Below, one piece after another: positions 1 to 7,675 of a stretch of 38,338 bases of DNA. Below the pieces are notes generated by a model, which saw only the letters and a list, made by a program, of their open reading frames with translations, was not told where the DNA came from and did not search any database. The translations under genes were made by a program, and so were the position numbers. Position 1 is the first letter of the stretch. Each line of letters starts with the position of its first letter. Source of the stretch: Syntrophobacter sp. SbD2 (GTDB lineage Bacteria > Desulfobacterota > Binatia > UBA9968); assembly GCA_945889495.1 (NCBI GenBank), contig CAMDBU010000046.1, positions 1-38,338 of the forward strand, read 5' to 3'.

Positions 1-53
1 AACAGCCGGGTTACCCAGCGTCGCTTAACTCATCGACTCAACCCCTGCAGAGG

Positions 54-145
54 GGGGCCGGAATGCTCCGAAACGACCGGCCGGAATCGAGCGAAACAGC
101 CGGCCGGAATGCTGCGAAATGACCGGCCGGTTTGGTGCGAAATAC
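54..145. repeat. Four tandem 23-bp repeats, possible mobile-element end
   Basis: Four consecutive 23-bp units lie at 54-76, 77-99, 100-122 and 123-145. The shared pattern is CCGGCCGGAAT, four variable bases, CGAAA, then three variable bases; the first unit starts GGGGCCGG and the last has TTT for AAT. The cupin-like coding sequence that follows begins abruptly just after the array, so the array may be the end of an inserted element. Multiple short terminal repeats of this kind are known for IS21-type elements, but no transposase is visible here and the assignment is a guess. Confidence 0.75.
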
Positions 146-334
146 CCAGTTGGAGATAAATTCGACACCGCGAAGGCTAAGGCTTATAAACTCGGCGACA
201 TTTTTATCGTTCCCTCCGGGACGCCGATGTACGGATACACCAAAACGGGTGAAACGATCGTTCAAATCCACGGCACCGGGCCGTGGGGGATTAGCTACAA
301 CAATCCGGAGGACGAACCGGGAAAAAAGAAATAA
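119..334 (+). pseudogene. Cupin-domain protein, C-terminal fragment
   Basis: The open frame encodes 71 residues. From about residue 12 (GDKFD) onward it reads like the last third of a small single-domain cupin: GDIFIVPSGTPMYGYTK followed by ETIVQIHGTGPWGISY and a short charged tail. This corresponds to the second cupin motif and C-terminal strand. The N-terminal strands and the first metal-binding motif (GxHxH type) are missing. The apparent ATG at 119 lies inside the last units of the tandem repeat, so it is not the ancestral start. The gene was probably truncated by insertion or deletion at about 146-150. Whether a short peptide is still made cannot be told. A strong hairpin follows at 387-418. 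Confidence 0.7.
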
Positions 335-386
335 TGCCGGAGCGGAGAAAAAGGCCAAGAGTCTTTTTGATGCCTAATTCTCGCTT

Positions 387-418
387 CAAGCCGCAAGCCC
401 GATTGGGCTTGCGGCTTG
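387..418 (+). terminator. GC-rich hairpin after the cupin fragment
   Basis: A perfect 14-bp stem (CAAGCCGCAAGCCC at 387-400, GGGCTTGCGGCTTG at 405-418) closes a four-base loop, GATT. It lies 53 bases after the cupin stop. No T-run follows on either strand, so it is a stable hairpin and a possible factor-assisted terminator rather than a textbook intrinsic one. The remaining stretch to 532 shows nothing else I can name. Confidence 0.5.
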
Positions 419-532
419 CGGCAGCAATTGTACTGAACTCTCAATCAATCGAATCCTAAGGCGTATGCAACACGCTTAAGTCACCCTCCGGCTCGACGAG
501 CGTACGGTCGAGTATTTCGAGGTGCTTTCTAA

Positions 533-1552
533 ATGGCTTCACCGTTACAGTTGACCCTCGCCGCCGGCGATTACGACAGCATCGCCGCGCTCAAAGATGG
601 CACCGTCAAGCCCGACGGCATCGAGCTGACCATCCCCACCGACATGACGGCGGAGGTGCGCCACGCGCGCATGCTGCGCGACCGCCACTTCGACATCGCC
701 GAGCTGTCCATGTCCAACTACATGGTCGCCAAGGACAACGGCTTGCCGTTCATCGCCATCCCGGTGTTTCTCCACCGCCGCTTCCGCCACGGCTTTGTCT
801 TCGTCAATACTTCGAAGGGAATCAGCAGGCCGACCGACTTGATCGGCAAGAAGGTCGGCGTCGGCAGTTATCACGCTACGTCAAATTTGTGGCTGCGCGG
901 CATCCTCGAACACGAGTTCGACCTGCCGCACAAGCAAATCCACTGGTTCAAACAGGTCGAAGAAAAAATTCCCTGGCAAGCACCGCCGGGGTTGAAGATC
1001 GAGAAGCTACCGCGCGGCAAAGACATCGTCGACATGCTGCTCGCCGGCGAACTCGACGCGGTCATCGATCCCGAAGTGATCCCGCCGGTGGCCAACAAGG
1101 ACCCGCGCGTGCGTCGCCTGTTTCCCAATTATAGAGAATTGGAAATCGACTACTTCAAACGCACCGGCATCTTCCCGATCATGCACACCACCGCGATCAG
1201 ACAAGAGATCGTCGACAAACATCCCTGGGTGCCGGCGAGCCTGATGAAAGCCTTCGAGCAATCGAAACAGCTTTCCTACAAACGCATGGAGAACCCGCGC
1301 ATCGTCCCGCTCGCCTGGTTCCGTTCTTTCGTAGAAGAACAGGAAGAAATCTTCGCCAGCGATCCATGGATCTACGGCCTCGGCGCCGCCAATCGAAAGA
1401 ACGTCGAGACATTGATGCAATACTCCCACGAGCAAGGGTTGATTGGCAGGAAGATGGCGCTGGAAGAAATCTTTATCGATACGACGGCACGACCGACTTC
1501 GCCGGCGGCGGTGTCGCTGGCTGGAATGACGCCAGCGAATCATTCAACGTGA
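533..1552 (+). CDS. 4,5-dihydroxyphthalate decarboxylase-like / binding-protein-fold protein
   Basis: This 339-residue protein resembles the 4,5-dihydroxyphthalate decarboxylase (Pht5-like) family, which has the two-lobed periplasmic-binding-protein fold. Typical stretches are LTLAAGDYDSIAALKDGTVK near the start (substrate-lobe opening), FDIAELSMSNYM (about 61-72), the FVFVNTSKGI / GKKVGVGSYHAT region, and the tail NPRIVPLAWFRSFVEEQ. There is no signal peptide, as expected for the family. The ATG at 533 has GAGGTG about nine bases upstream. The true family C-terminus is reached near IFIDTT (about 1485). The last ~20 residues (RPTSPAAV onward) come from reading a fused M19 dipeptidase remnant out of frame, so the tail is a by-product of a rearrangement. 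Reaction and substrate are unproven; many homologues are labelled simply as ABC substrate-binding proteins. Confidence 0.88.
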   Translation: MASPLQLTLAAGDYDSIAALKDGTVKPDGIELTIPTDMTAEVRHARMLRDRHFDIAELSMSNYMVAKDNGLPFIAIPVFLHRRFRHGFVFVNTSKGISRPTDLIGKKVGVGSYHATSNLWLRGILEHEFDLPHKQIHWFKQVEEKIPWQAPPGLKIEKLPRGKDIVDMLLAGELDAVIDPEVIPPVANKDPRVRRLFPNYRELEIDYFKRTGIFPIMHTTAIRQEIVDKHPWVPASLMKAFEQSKQLSYKRMENPRIVPLAWFRSFVEEQEEIFASDPWIYGLGAANRKNVETLMQYSHEQGLIGRKMALEEIFIDTTARPTSPAAVSLAGMTPANHST

Positions 1553-1689
1553 TTCTAGAACTCGTCCACCGCGGCTACACCGAGGAACAAATCGCAAAAC
1601 TCTGGAGCGGCAACTTGCGGCGAGTCATGGACGAAGTGCAGCGGGTCGCGCGGGAAATTTGGGAGATTTCGGAACAGTCGTGGTCCTGA
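1484..1689 (+). pseudogene. Membrane dipeptidase (peptidase M19) C-terminal remnant
   Basis: In the frame one base behind the preceding gene, about 68 codons read DGTTDFAGGGVAGWNDASE, then ELVHRGYTEEQIAKLWSGN and LRRVMDEVQRVA before a TGA. This is the conserved C-terminal end of renal/membrane dipeptidase family proteins (the GTDFDGG...DASE segment and the final RRGYSEEDIRKILGGNFLRV helix). The zinc-binding and catalytic N-terminal domain is absent. The fragment overlaps the end of the decarboxylase-like gene, so a deletion has probably joined the 3' ends of two unrelated genes. It has no start codon or ribosome site of its own. Confidence 0.7.
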
Positions 1690-1698
1690 AGGGCCTGG

Positions 1699-1744
1699 TG
1701 AGCCCTTCGGCGGAGTTTACCCTGAGCGCAGTCGAATGGGCTCA
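1699..1744. repeat. Intergenic inverted repeat (TGAGCCC...GGGCTCA)
   Basis: TGAGCCCTTCG at 1699-1709 pairs with CGAATGGGCTCA at 1733-1744 with one bulged base. The centre reads GGAGTTTACCCTGAGCGC. The word CCCTGAGTTTATCGAAGGGC at 26201-26220 has the same flavour, so this is probably a dispersed intergenic palindrome of the genome. It could form an RNA hairpin after the dipeptidase remnant. Confidence 0.5.
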
Positions 1745-1822
1745 AGACAAGCTCCGCATTGCACCACAGTCAGATTCCGTCCTCTTGACCAATATTACTT
1801 CGAGACGTACCCTTCAGCCATT

Positions 1823-2050
1823 ATGGATTACCGAAACTTCATTACCATTGACCCCAACAAACGCGGCGGCAAACCCTGTGTGAGGGGATTGCGCATAACG
1901 GTCTATGAAGTGCTGGAATACATAGCCTCGGACATGACAGAGAAGGAGATACTGGATGATTTTCCGGACCTCACGCGGGAAGACCTCAAAGCATGCATTG
2001 CATTCGCCGCTGACCGGGAACGTCGGCTTATGACAGTTCCATCCGCGTGA
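1823..2050 (+). CDS. DUF433 antitoxin-type protein
   Basis: This 75-residue protein is a canonical DUF433 member: a short N-terminal strand (FITIDPN), the GGKPCVRGLRITV signature (about residues 13-25), then a helix-turn-helix-like segment ending in FPDLTREDLKACIAFAADR. DUF433 proteins are usually encoded just before DUF5615 PIN-like proteins and are regarded as VapB-type antitoxins that bind the promoter and neutralise the partner. Here the stop overlaps the partner's GTG start by four bases (GTGA at 2047-2050), giving translational coupling. I chose the ATG at 1823 because homology starts there; an in-frame ATG at 1736 would add 29 residues without family character. Confidence 0.88.
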   Translation: MDYRNFITIDPNKRGGKPCVRGLRITVYEVLEYIASDMTEKEILDDFPDLTREDLKACIAFAADRERRLMTVPSA

Positions 2051-2379
2051 AACTGCTCTTCGATCAGAACTTGTCGCACAAATTGGCGCGACATTTAGCG
2101 GACATCTTCCCTGACTCGACACATGTACGAGAGGTTGGGCTAAAAGAGGCAGTCGACCCGATAGTCTGGGACTATGCCAAACACCAGAGTTTCATGATCG
2201 TCTCGAAGGACGCGGATTTTCATCAGCGGAGTTTTGTCTTTGGATTCCCGCCTAAGGTAGTGTGGGTTCAATTGGGAAACTGCACGACCGCTGATGTGGA
2301 GCAAGTAATTCGGAAAAACTTTGCAGTGATCAAAGACTTCTACGAGGATGCGGAGGCGGCGTTTCTTGTTCTCTCATAA
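2047..2379 (+). CDS. DUF5615 PIN-like toxin-type protein
   Basis: This 110-residue protein has the DUF5615 (Mut7-C/PIN-like) layout. An N-terminal acidic strand (LLFDQNLS, D6) is followed by the DSTHVREVGL segment, the second acidic strand IVSKDADF (D55, D57), then a strand reading KVVWVQLGN and a C-terminal helix. PIN-like proteins are metal-dependent ribonucleases and the conserved aspartates suggest the site is intact. The start is GTG, inside the stop of the DUF433 gene. The family usually acts as the toxin of a two-gene module, but few members have been tested, so toxicity is inferred. The pair sits between two decarboxylase-like sequences and next to a defence gene pair. Confidence 0.87.
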   Translation: MKLLFDQNLSHKLARHLADIFPDSTHVREVGLKEAVDPIVWDYAKHQSFMIVSKDADFHQRSFVFGFPPKVVWVQLGNCTTADVEQVIRKNFAVIKDFYEDAEAAFLVLS

Positions 2380-2466
2380 CATGGTGAGCTAACTCAGCCG
2401 TTCCATCCGCCACCGTAACTTCGGCAACGCGATCGATGCGGTTCCCTTCGCTCACCACATCCTCCG

Positions 2467-2731
2467 ACCCTGGGTGCTGGCAAGCCTGATGAAAGCCTTC
2501 GAGAAATCACTTTCCTACAAACGCATGGAAAACCCGCGCATCGTTCCGCTGGCCTGGTTCCGTTCCTTTGTCGAAGAACAGGACGAAATCTTCGCCAGCG
2601 ATCCGTGGATCTACGGCCTTGGCGAGGCGAATCGAAAGAACGTCGAGACCTTGATGCAGCATTCACATGAGCAAGGGTTGATCGGCAGGATGACGGCGCT
2701 GGAAGAACTGTTTATAAATACGGCAACATAG
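2467..2731 (+). pseudogene. C-terminal relic of a second decarboxylase-like gene
   Basis: About 85 codons match the last quarter of the gene at 533-1552 almost word for word: ASLMKAFE, SYKRMENPRIVPLAWFRSF, FASDPWIYGLG, NRKNVETLMQ and HEQGLIGR. It ends with FINTAT and a TAG. Homology at DNA level begins near 2467 (CCTGGGTG). Upstream there is only unrelated non-coding sequence, and two codons are missing relative to the first copy (FEQSKQLS versus FEKSLS). It is therefore a diverged paralogue that has lost its N-terminal three-quarters. A GTG at 2474 could start a short peptide, but without a ribosome site it is unlikely to be functional. The relic preserves the expected natural end of the family, which the upstream copy has lost. 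Confidence 0.8.
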
Positions 2732-2816
2732 TCGGGATAGTCAAACCACCAAGGTTGCGGGTTTATACAACACTCGAGACGTGCCGGACCATTAGATTCG
2801 CGATCAGTTAAAACAC

Positions 2817-4604
2817 ATGCAACCAACAGAAATTGAACTGACTAACTTTCGAACGTTTTCGCAAGGAACGGTGTATTTCCAACCGAAACTCACCGTCCTC
2901 GTTGGAGAGAACAACGGCGGGAAGAGCAACATTATCGATGCTATTCGCCTGATCTCGACCCCACTTAGTGGCCGACGTGAGATTTATTGCGAGGAGTCTG
3001 ATGTTCGGTTTGGAAGTACCGAGCGTGCGTTTGAAATTGCCGCAACCTTTTCTGGGTTGTCCGCACCTCAGCAAGGAAGGCTTCTGTCGGCCACGACAGA
3101 TGATTCTATGACTGTCGCGAAGTTCGGTTTGAAATACGATACCACAGGGAAGCGCCCGCCAGTCAGACCGACACTTTGGGCTGGACGTTTTAAGTCCGTA
3201 CCCGAGCCCGGCTGCCAGGAGATGATTCGACATGTCTATCTACCTCCACTTCGGGATGCGAAACGCGCTCTGGCCTCCGGCAACCCAACCCGTATAAACG
3301 CTCTTCTCAACCACTTTCTGGCCGGACGCGATCCCGACGACGTTGCGAAAAGTCTCGCACGCGAAGCCGATGATCCGATTCTCACAAACGTGGACGCTGC
3401 AGTCACACTTGGGCTGGATGCCCTAACAACAGGCGTCCGTCAACAAAGTGCATCCCTCGGATTCAGCACTGAGGAAAAGCTTATCGATATCGCTAGAGAT
3501 CTTCGCTTCAAACTCTCCGATTACGGCATTAAACCCGAAGATCTTCGATACTCCGGACACGGGTTCGCCAACCTCCTCTATATGGCCACAATCGCAGTGG
3601 AATTAGAGAAGGTTGATAACGCGGACTTAACACTCTTCCTCGTCGAGGAGCCCGAGGCTCATCTTCATCCGCAGCTTCAAGCCGCAGTCCTCAGCTTTCT
3701 TGAAGAACGAGCAACAAAGTCGCTCACGCCAAAATCGGACCCGAACGCGCCTGCTGGACACATGCAGGTCCTCGTCGCTACTCACTCTCCAAATCTTTCT
3801 GCTTGGGTCGCCAGTAGTGAAATTGTCGTCATTCGCTCGACGTTTCCCGAATCATTTCAAGAGACGGAAGAACCCCCAGCAGTTTTAACGCCTCGGCGTC
3901 GCGAAACTCGCTGCATTCCGATCGCACGATTGGATTTGACGGACGCGGAGCGGAGAAAAATAGATCGCTATCTCGACGTGACGAAATCTGCCCTTCTTTT
4001 CGGAGGCCGTGTCATACTGGTCGAGGGTATTGCCGAGTCGCTATTAATACCAGTCATAGCAAAACACTATGTTTTGAAAAACAGGATAGATGATCTTCGA
4101 AAATTCCGTTCCGTCGCATTCGTGCCAATTGATGGTGTTGATTTCACGCCTTACGTGAAAATATTATTGATGACCTTCAATGGCGCACGCATCGCTGATC
4201 GGCTGGTAGTTTTGACAGACGGCGACAAAACCACAGTAGCGGTTGGCAATGATCTTCCAGGCGACAAAAGGAAATCGGCTCTTAACGCTCTCGCCGTAGC
4301 GAACGATGCTCGGCAGGTTCTTGACGTTTTTGTGAATACGTACTCTTTGGAGGCTGAGATCGTTGCCGCGGGGAATGTGTCAATAATGAAAAAAGTTTTC
4401 CTCGATCTTCACCCGCAATCCGAACAGAAATGGGAGGCTGCAATCAGCCTGACAGGCGACGATCAAGCAAAATCCATCCAAAATCTATTCACGACTACGC
4501 GAAAAGGCGACTTCGCTCAGGTACTAGCCGAACAAATAAACAGAAGCGCCCATTTCATCGTTCCAGATTACATCGGCAAGGCCATTGAAGCTTTGGTAAA
4601 ATGA
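2817..4604 (+). CDS. OLD-family ATPase/TOPRIM nuclease (class 2 OLD, GajA-like)
   Basis: This 595-residue protein has an N-terminal ABC-type ATPase and a C-terminal TOPRIM nuclease. Walker A is GENNGGKS (30-37), the signature-like loop is RYSGHGF (244-250), Walker B is FLVEEPEAHLHP (274-285), and the switch histidine is in ATHS (H323). The TOPRIM part has LVEGIAE (E403, E407), the DxD pair in LTDGDK (D468, D470), and the OLD-typical YSLEAEI (509-515). All metal-binding acidic residues look intact. It overlaps the downstream UvrD-like helicase gene by four bases (ATGA), the arrangement that defines class 2 OLD proteins. Gabija (GajA/GajB) anti-phage systems belong to this arrangement. No good ribosome site precedes the ATG. 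Base composition is clearly lower in GC than the flanking metabolic genes. The role in phage defence is inferred from family and layout. Confidence 0.9.
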   Translation: MQPTEIELTNFRTFSQGTVYFQPKLTVLVGENNGGKSNIIDAIRLISTPLSGRREIYCEESDVRFGSTERAFEIAATFSGLSAPQQGRLLSATTDDSMTVAKFGLKYDTTGKRPPVRPTLWAGRFKSVPEPGCQEMIRHVYLPPLRDAKRALASGNPTRINALLNHFLAGRDPDDVAKSLAREADDPILTNVDAAVTLGLDALTTGVRQQSASLGFSTEEKLIDIARDLRFKLSDYGIKPEDLRYSGHGFANLLYMATIAVELEKVDNADLTLFLVEEPEAHLHPQLQAAVLSFLEERATKSLTPKSDPNAPAGHMQVLVATHSPNLSAWVASSEIVVIRSTFPESFQETEEPPAVLTPRRRETRCIPIARLDLTDAERRKIDRYLDVTKSALLFGGRVILVEGIAESLLIPVIAKHYVLKNRIDDLRKFRSVAFVPIDGVDFTPYVKILLMTFNGARIADRLVVLTDGDKTTVAVGNDLPGDKRKSALNALAVANDARQVLDVFVNTYSLEAEIVAAGNVSIMKKVFLDLHPQSEQKWEAAISLTGDDQAKSIQNLFTTTRKGDFAQVLAEQINRSAHFIVPDYIGKAIEALVK

Positions 4605-6349
4605 CTGGAGCGCAATTCGATCCCACATCGGAGCAGCAGCAGATCATCTGTCAAGATGGATCATTGTTCGTAACCGCCTGCCCGGGCGCTGGCAAAACCC
4701 GTGTGATGGTAGCGCGAGCCCACCGCATCTTCACGAAGATGCCAATCGGCAATGGGATAGCTTTTTTATCATTCACTCGAACTGCGGTTTCCGAACTAGA
4801 AACGTGCCTTAGGCGACACTCACTTGTGCCCTCACCTGTATTTCCGAACTTTATTGGGACTTTCGACAGTTTCGTTTGGCAGTTCCTCGTTGTTCCATTC
4901 GGACTACCCGGCTCAGATATGCGCCCTCGGTTAATCCCCGACATGAACGATTGGAAAGTATCGCCTTACGATGGGGCACGGCCCTTGCCTCTGTCATGCT
5001 TCTCCAGGTCCTCTGGCGCGATCGACGAAGTTGCTGCAAAACGGCTTGGGTTCGACACATCGGAAAAGACCAAGACAACTCTTCAAAGCTACTCTACAGC
5101 TGCAAACCGCCTCCGAACGCGCTTACGTGAACAAGGAATTTTGGGATTTGATGAAGCTAGAGCTGTGGCACTGGAGCGAATCGATGACTCCATGTGGTCG
5201 TCACGCATAGCCGCCGCGCTTTCCGCGAGATTCTGTGAAGCGATTATTGACGAAGCACAAGATTGCAATCCGGATGACCTTAGAATCATTTCCTGGATTC
5301 GCGACGCCGGCATTCCTACAAAAGTAATTTGTGATCCCCATCAGTCTATCTACGCGTTTCGCGGCGGTATAACCGATCAGCTTTTCGCGTTTAAAGAAAA
5401 TTACAAGGAACACGAGCGCAAAAGTTTGCAGGGAAACTTCCGATCCAGTCAGAACATCTGCAAAGCTATCGCAATGATGCGGCCTCCACCTGATCAACAT
5501 CAAGCGGATGAGCCACTCGGACAGTTCAAAGATATTAACTATCCAGTTCATATCTTATCGTACCGTGGAACTGCCGTCCCATCCTCTATCGGGGCTACTT
5601 TCTCAGAGTTAGTTCAAAATATCGACGAGGATATATCCGGCTGCCCAGTACTAGCGGCCACTAAACTAAGTGGAGCCGCCGCAGTCGGGCAACAACGCGG
5701 GAGAGGTAAGGAAGATGCGACTTTCCGCCTAGCGCAGGCAGTGATGGCCTTCCATTTCCCATCGGGCTTTGACGATGTCAGGTTTGCCATTGAGGAGGCG
5801 CACCGAGTCATTCTGGAGATCGAAAATGTCCTTTCGACATCTTCGTATCACAAATACTTATCGGACAATGACATTAAACCAGAATCCTGGCGACCAAAGG
5901 TGATTCAGATCCTTCGTGAGTTACGATTCGATCCAGCCGCGTTCCACGATGCTCGATTTTGGCATAATCATGCCAAGCCCATCATCGAGCGCAATGTAAA
6001 AACGACGGATCGAATCTTAATAAACCAGAAGCTCAAATGGAATGTAGGTATCGAGACAATACTTTTAAAAGCGCCGACAGGAGGTGCGATGGCCCGAACC
6101 ATACATTCCGTCAAGGGGTTGGAGTTTGCAGCCGTATGCGTTGTAACCACCCCCGGAACGCTTACGGGAGTTCTTGATTATTTGGAAAACGGCTCGCCAC
6201 ATGATCACGCTGAAGACGCACGAGTGTTATACGTCGCAGCATCCAGGGCTCAGAAGCTCTTAGTGTTTGCCTCTCCAAAAAGCCAAGCAAACCGTTTCAG
6301 CTCACACCTTCGCAAGCAAGGTGCAAAAGTGATATTGACCGAAATCTAA
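4601..6349 (+). CDS. UvrD/PcrA-like superfamily 1 helicase (GajB-like)
   Basis: This 582-residue protein carries the SF1A helicase motifs in order: Q-motif TSEQQQII (9-16), Walker A CPGAGKT (27-33), motif Ia FLSFTRTAVSEL (55-66), Ib GTFDSF (86-91), motif II IIDEAQD (215-221), motif III CDPHQSIYAFRGG (244-256), motif IV GNFRSS (278-283), motif V HSVKGLEF (502-509) and motif VI VLYVAASRA (542-550). All are intact. It is shorter than housekeeping UvrD or PcrA (about 700 residues or more), as expected for the GajB-type partner. The start overlaps the nuclease gene's stop, so the two are translated together. In Gabija the helicase partner associates with the OLD nuclease; the same is assumed here. 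A sampled line at 5281 has 27 G/C in 60 bases, against 43 in a line at 6841 in the next gene, consistent with horizontal acquisition. Confidence 0.9.
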   Translation: MTGAQFDPTSEQQQIICQDGSLFVTACPGAGKTRVMVARAHRIFTKMPIGNGIAFLSFTRTAVSELETCLRRHSLVPSPVFPNFIGTFDSFVWQFLVVPFGLPGSDMRPRLIPDMNDWKVSPYDGARPLPLSCFSRSSGAIDEVAAKRLGFDTSEKTKTTLQSYSTAANRLRTRLREQGILGFDEARAVALERIDDSMWSSRIAAALSARFCEAIIDEAQDCNPDDLRIISWIRDAGIPTKVICDPHQSIYAFRGGITDQLFAFKENYKEHERKSLQGNFRSSQNICKAIAMMRPPPDQHQADEPLGQFKDINYPVHILSYRGTAVPSSIGATFSELVQNIDEDISGCPVLAATKLSGAAAVGQQRGRGKEDATFRLAQAVMAFHFPSGFDDVRFAIEEAHRVILEIENVLSTSSYHKYLSDNDIKPESWRPKVIQILRELRFDPAAFHDARFWHNHAKPIIERNVKTTDRILINQKLKWNVGIETILLKAPTGGAMARTIHSVKGLEFAAVCVVTTPGTLTGVLDYLENGSPHDHAEDARVLYVAASRAQKLLVFASPKSQANRFSSHLRKQGAKVILTEI

Positions 6350-6412
6350 GATCACTCGCTGGAAGATTAATGACTCTCATAAGCGGCAGTTAACGTGGGG
6401 AGAAGCGAAGTA

Positions 6413-7360
6413 ATGAAGCTGACACTCTTGTTCGCACTGTTTGTTCTCGCGCTAACTTTCGTTTCCTTCACCGCCCACGCCGAAGTCGTCAACATCGGCA
6501 TCTCCACCGTGGGCCTTTACGAGCTACCGACGGAGATTTCCAAGCGGCGCGGCTTCTACCAAGAGGAAGGGCTCGAAGTGCGCAAGATCGCGGTGCGCTC
6601 GCCGCTGCATGTGCCGGCGCTGCTCGCCGGCGAGCTGGATTATTCCACCGTGACCGGACTGATCTTGAGCGCCAGCGTCCAAGGCATGCCGCTCAAATCC
6701 GTGATGGGCTGGTTCGACAAACCGCTGCACATGTTGATCGCCCGGCCCAATATCAAGCGGCTCACCGATCTGAAAGATAAGCGCGTCGCGGTCAGCGGCT
6801 TTGGTTCGATCCCCCATGTCATGCTGCGCGAGGCGCTGGCCGGCGCCGGCATGAATCCGGACAAGGACATCACCGTGCTGGCGCTGGGCGGCTCGGGCGA
6901 CCGGCTGGCAGCGTTGATCAGCGGCATCGTCGACGCGACGCCCCTCGATATCGCTTACATCCAGCGCACCGAAAAGCTCGGCTACAACAACCTGCTTTAT
7001 TTGGGCGACGTGGTGAACCTGCGGTTGGGCGGCTTGGCCGCCAGCAACGACAAGATTCAGCGCAATCCCGAACAGATCACCCGGGTCATCCGCGCCACGC
7101 TCAAAGGCGTGCGCTTTATGAAAACCAACAAGCCGGAAACCCTGGCGATCATGCGCGACTATCTGAAAATCAGCGGCGACTACGTCGAGAAAATTTATTT
7201 ATTCGCTCTCAAATCGCTCAACGAGGACGGCCTGGTGGCGAAAAGCAGCCTGGACAACGAGATTCGCCTGGCGCGCGAGCAGCTCAAAGTGAAGGAAGAA
7301 GTCGCCGAATCAAAAGTCGCCGAGTGGAAATTCATCAAAGACATTCTCGCCAAGCGATAG
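6413..7360 (+). CDS. ABC transporter substrate-binding protein, NMT1/SsuA-like
   Basis: A 315-residue exported binding protein. The signal peptide runs to about AHA|EV (residue 23). It is followed by the family pattern: ISKRRGFYQEEGLEV (ligand-domain entry), LLAGELDYST, the LTDLKDKRVAVSGFGS hinge strand, and MNPDKDITVLALGGSGDR. I chose the ATG at 6413 because GGGGAG lies ten bases upstream; a GTG at 6395 would add six residues before the signal peptide. It ends with EWKFIKDIL rather than the VD(S/N/A)S tail of most paralogues here, and in this it resembles the protein at 36052. No permease or ATPase gene is adjacent. The ligand is unknown. Confidence 0.88.
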   Translation: MKLTLLFALFVLALTFVSFTAHAEVVNIGISTVGLYELPTEISKRRGFYQEEGLEVRKIAVRSPLHVPALLAGELDYSTVTGLILSASVQGMPLKSVMGWFDKPLHMLIARPNIKRLTDLKDKRVAVSGFGSIPHVMLREALAGAGMNPDKDITVLALGGSGDRLAALISGIVDATPLDIAYIQRTEKLGYNNLLYLGDVVNLRLGGLAASNDKIQRNPEQITRVIRATLKGVRFMKTNKPETLAIMRDYLKISGDYVEKIYLFALKSLNEDGLVAKSSLDNEIRLAREQLKVKEEVAESKVAEWKFIKDILAKR

Positions 7361-7675
7361 TCGAAGACTTTTTCCCACAAAGTGTTTTATGATCTTGCCC
7401 ACACCCACAGATAACGAAAATAACCGATTAGGCCTCCAAGGCTCATTTTCTCGATCCGTCATTCCCGCGCAGGCGGGAATCCAGGTTTGTTCGCCGCCGA
7501 ATTAGCCTGGTTACCCGCTTTCGCGGGTATGACGGAACCTTGGTGCCAATTTGTTGGGAGATCATTCAGGCACAACTATTTTTGAAGGAGGATAGAAAGA
7601 GCACGAACTTCGGAAGTTCGGCAAACTGAACCCGTCTTGCGGGTTTTGCGTTCTTTGCGGCTAATTTCTTAATCC
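7361..7675. other. Convergent intergenic region, 315 bp
   Basis: The space between two convergent genes holds no credible coding sequence. It contains an inverted pair of REP-like elements (listed separately), a small hairpin CGAACTTC/GAAGTTCG near 7603-7619, and a weak AACCCG/CGGGTT stem at 7629-7645 followed by TTGCGTTCTTTGCGG, a phrase that recurs near 8718-8740. It probably stops transcription from both sides. Confidence 0.5.
7455..7536. repeat. Inverted pair of REP-like elements
   Basis: TCCGTCATTCCCGCGC and AGGCGGGAATCCAGG (7455-7485) is one small palindromic unit. GCCTGGTTACCCGC and TTTCGCGGGTATGACGGA (7505-7536) is a second in opposite orientation. The two halves pair with each other over about 32 bases with roughly six mismatches. 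The word 'cgtcattcccgcg...gcgggaatccag' is a dispersed repeat common in many proteobacterial genomes. Such paired elements often sit in 3' regions and can stabilise transcripts or act as terminators. Confidence 0.75.

Noticed and set aside
54-145. CRISPR array
   Set aside because: Units are contiguous 23-bp repeats with no spacers and no cas genes are present.
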